Of a stretch of 64,000 nt of DNA, positions 62,554-64,000 are shown one piece after another. Below the pieces are notes generated by a model. It saw only the letters and a program-made list of their open reading frames with translations, did no database searches and had not been told where the DNA came from. Location: assembly GCF_004786035.1 (NCBI RefSeq), contig NZ_CP035088.1:842001-906000 (forward strand), read 5' to 3'. The translations under genes were made by a program, and so were the position numbers. Every line of letters starts with the position of its first letter. The first letter of the stretch is position 1. This DNA is from Pseudomonas viciae (GTDB lineage Bacteria > Pseudomonadota > Gammaproteobacteria > Pseudomonadales > Pseudomonadaceae).

Positions 62554-62607
62554 ATTTCAGGCACAAAAAAAGACGTCCGTGGACGTCTTTAGATGATGAA
62601 ATGGTGG
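62554..62607. repeat. Right attachment-site repeat (attR)
   Basis: 54 bp identical to 31444-31497, spanning the ssrA terminator and the last 6 nt of the tmRNA. Confidence 0.9.
62564..62590 (-). terminator. ssrA terminator
   Basis: On the minus strand AAAGACGTCC, AC, GGACGTCTTT followed by TTTT. Part of the att repeat. Confidence 0.85.
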
Positions 62608-62999
62608 AGCCGGGGGGATTTGAACCCCCGTCCGCCAGTACTCCGCTGTCGGTACTACATGCGTAGCCGTGTCTATTAAGTTAACCCTCAGCGACCCGAC
62701 GGGCAGGGTGCTTTGGGCGAGTTGTGTAAGTTTTAGCCGCTTCGTCCACAACGTACTGCACGGCGATTCTGTTCTATATGACAATCACTTTGGGTTTACA
62801 GACATCCCCTGGTGATTGCTGGACCCGAAGGTACCAGAAGCTCAGGATCTAAGGCTGCTTACGCAGCGAGAGAGAATTCCTGGCCGTAGTTTTCGTCATT
62901 GGCAACTATAAGAAGTTGCAACAGTGGATTTACGAGTTCTGTTACCAACTCGGCATGCACCTAAAGTTTCGCAACCGGCGTCGAATCCTAAACGGCCCC
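62602..62999 (-). ncRNA. ssrA: Transfer-messenger RNA (tmRNA)
   Basis: 398 nt. 5' end GGGGCCGTTTAGGATTCGAC, 3' end GGTTCAAATCCCCCCGGCTC then CACCA: the tRNA-Ala-like acceptor and T-arm. The tag frame (62859-62903) reads ANDENYGQEFSLAA then TAA. With SmpB it rescues stalled ribosomes and tags the nascent chain for proteolysis. It is the integration target of the island; the 3' end remains intact. Confidence 0.96.
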
Positions 63000-63065
63000 G
63001 AGCCTGTCGCTTCGTGAATCTGCTGAAGCGCCAAGCATTTGCAGTGTACGCCAATCCGCGTCGAA

Positions 63066-63085
63066 GGCCAACCCGAAGGTTGGCC
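63066..63085 (-). terminator. Hairpin terminator after small exported protein
   Basis: GGCCAACC, 4-nt loop, GGTTGGCC, 10 bp after the stop at 63095. Confidence 0.65.
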
Positions 63086-63094
63086 GGGCGCGAG

Positions 63095-63385
63095 TTACTG
63101 CTGACCGCCTTTGGTGTTGTTCTGTAGCTTCTGGATAGCCTGGGTGGTCAGCGAGATGCAGTTCTTGGTGCCTTCTTCGGTGCCTTTGGCTTGCTCGGCC
63201 GAGGCCTGTCCGACGGTCGCGTCAATATCGGTCTTCAAGCCTTCGCTCATTTGTTCGGTACTGACCTTGGCGTCCTTGATTTTCTGCAGATTGATCTGGC
63301 AAAGGTCTGCCTGGCTATCTGCAAACACCGGAGAGGCCAACATCGCAGCGGAAATGAACAAGCCAGCAAATGCAATGTGCTTCAT
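63095..63385 (-). CDS. Small exported protein, unknown
   Basis: 96 residues from the ATG at 63385 (GGAGAT upstream). Signal peptide HIAFAGLFISAAMLASPVFA with cleavage after FADS-type region; mature part has two Cys (LCQINLQKIKDAKV; TKNCISLTTQAIQKL) that may form a disulphide, and is helical. Longer upstream frame is noncoding. Periplasmic; function unknown. Confidence 0.75.
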   Translation of the reverse strand: MKHIAFAGLFISAAMLASPVFADSQADLCQINLQKIKDAKVSTEQMSEGLKTDIDATVGQASAEQAKGTEEGTKNCISLTTQAIQKLQNNTKGGQQ

Positions 63386-63533
63386 GTGTATCTCCTTGAA
63401 CGTATGGTCTCGGCGCTGCCGGAGGGTCGCGGCCAGGCCCGAGTCGGTTGAGGGCCCGACACCGTCGGGCCTATTCAAGTGACTACCGCGAAACGCAGGA
63501 ATTCGATTTTTCTTCGAGTCCTCTAGGGCGTTC

Positions 63534-64000
63534 CTATGCGTTGACGGGTTTGGGCCGGGTGACGCGGTCCACCAGATACACCAAACCGTGGTAGTCGATT
63601 TCACCGTGGTGTGTCAGACCGATCTCGCACGTGCGGCTGGTGGAAATCCCCTCGGTGCAGTACTGAACCGCGTCTTTGAGGGTTCGCAGTGAGTGGGCGT
63701 TGAGCTCAGGGGTGGTGAAGCCTTTATCACCGGCAAAACCACAGCAATGGATGCCTTCCGGTATCACGACGTTCTTGCTGCATTGGCGCGCCAGATCAAT
63801 CAGTGCCTGGCTTTCGCCCAGATGTTGGGTGCTGCAAGTGACGTGTATGGCAATGGGCTCATCCTGGGGGGTGAATTCGAGACGCTCCATCAGATGCGTA
63901 CGGATGAAGCGCACCGGATCGTACAGGTCCAGGCGAACATTCCCCAGGTCCTGGACCAGGCGCAGTGTGCAGGGGCTGGTGTCGCAATAAATCGGATCGA
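63534..64000 (-). CDS. FAD/Fe-S dehydrogenase, C-terminal CCG domain (partial)
   Basis: The frame is open to the window edge, so the N-terminus lies outside. It has the Cys-rich (CCG) domain of D-lactate/glycolate-type dehydrogenases: IYCDTSPCTLRLVQDLGN, HVTCSTQHLGES, GIHCCGFAGDKGF, and a last Cys in TSRTCEIGLTHHG. Such enzymes pass electrons from an FAD domain to Fe-S clusters. The most likely product is the FAD-binding and (Fe-S)-binding oxidoreductase related to D-lactate dehydrogenase. Confidence 0.85.
   Translation of the reverse strand, partial: DPIYCDTSPCTLRLVQDLGNVRLDLYDPVRFIRTHLMERLEFTPQDEPIAIHVTCSTQHLGESQALIDLARQCSKNVVIPEGIHCCGFAGDKGFTTPELNAHSLRTLKDAVQYCTEGISTSRTCEIGLTHHGEIDYHGLVYLVDRVTRPKPVNA

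Larger units (their letters stand above)
31444..62607. mobile_element. Genomic island in ssrA (about 31.2 kb)
   Basis: Bounded by a perfect 54-bp direct repeat (31444-31497 and 62554-62607). The right copy covers the tmRNA terminator and the last 6 nt of ssrA. A P4-type integrase gene lies about 135 bp inside the right end, pointing inward. Contents are accessory: retron, HEPN-like genes, IS relics, MobH relaxase, GIY-YIG and E1/E2/JAB-patatin genes. It is a composite: an ssrA-integrating P4-like frame (integrase, DUF3987) holding an ICE-derived core and defence cargo. Type IV secretion genes are absent, so self-transfer is unlikely. Confidence 0.9.

Overview
The window looks like a chromosome segment of a plant- or soil-associated Pseudomonas of the fluorescens complex. 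The signs are GC-rich codon use in the backbone genes, REP palindromes of the fluorescens type (GTGGCGAGGGAG...), DUF3077/DUF6124 family genes, a PipR-like LuxR solo, and a tmRNA whose reading frame encodes the tag ANDENYGQEFSLAA. These are judgements from reading; no database search was run.

Left backbone (1-31443). A plant-signal type locus comes first: a LuxR solo between two proline-iminopeptidase-like hydrolases, one of them leading a Dpp-type peptide permease operon. Two related 22-bp dyads lie in the two hydrolase promoters. Next is a two-partner secretion locus (TpsB, then a 3071-residue CdiA/FhaB-type exoprotein with a nuclease-like tip), its adjacent immunity gene, and an AT-rich trail of orphan SUKH/HEAT-like immunity genes interleaved with GGGGACAG palindromes. 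One palindrome has been split by an IS1111-group element with a frameshifted transposase. Then come small lipoproteins (one frameshifted at a C tract), a DUF3077 gene behind a possible structured leader, and a leucine-rich repeat protein. A GlxA/AraC regulator is divergent from a complete catabolic cassette: binding protein, ATPase, two permeases, amidase, DadA-like oxidase and RidA.

Genomic island (31444-62607, about 31.2 kb). It is bounded by a perfect 54-bp direct repeat. The right copy overlaps the 3' end and terminator of ssrA, and a P4-type integrase lies just inside that end. From left to right it carries a divergent retron (ncRNA region, reverse transcriptase, two-TM effector), HEPN-like genes, dead IS1182, IS66 and IS21-type relics, a GNAT, an ICE core (MobH relaxase, integrase-domain protein, coiled-coil membrane protein, structured noncoding segment), a GIY-YIG gene, a broken DUF4238 gene and small membrane proteins. 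The main cargo is a four-gene set: MBL hydrolase, E2-E1-JAB triple fusion, patatin-like lipase and a second MBL hydrolase. A gutted relic of a second JAB-patatin pair lies between the last two. The right part has a SUKH gene, MITE-like repeats, a second partial copy of the ICE module, a DUF3987 protein and the integrase.

Right backbone (62602-64000): ssrA (tmRNA), a small exported protein, and the C-terminus of an FAD/Fe-S dehydrogenase.

The best candidate for an under-described system is the MBL / E2-E1-JAB / patatin / MBL cluster, which combines ubiquitin-like conjugation enzymes with a phospholipase but has no CD-NTase. Other notable items are the divergent retron, the duplicated ICE noncoding segment with a compensatory base-pair change, and two strong unexplained hairpins near the relaxase and integrase genes.
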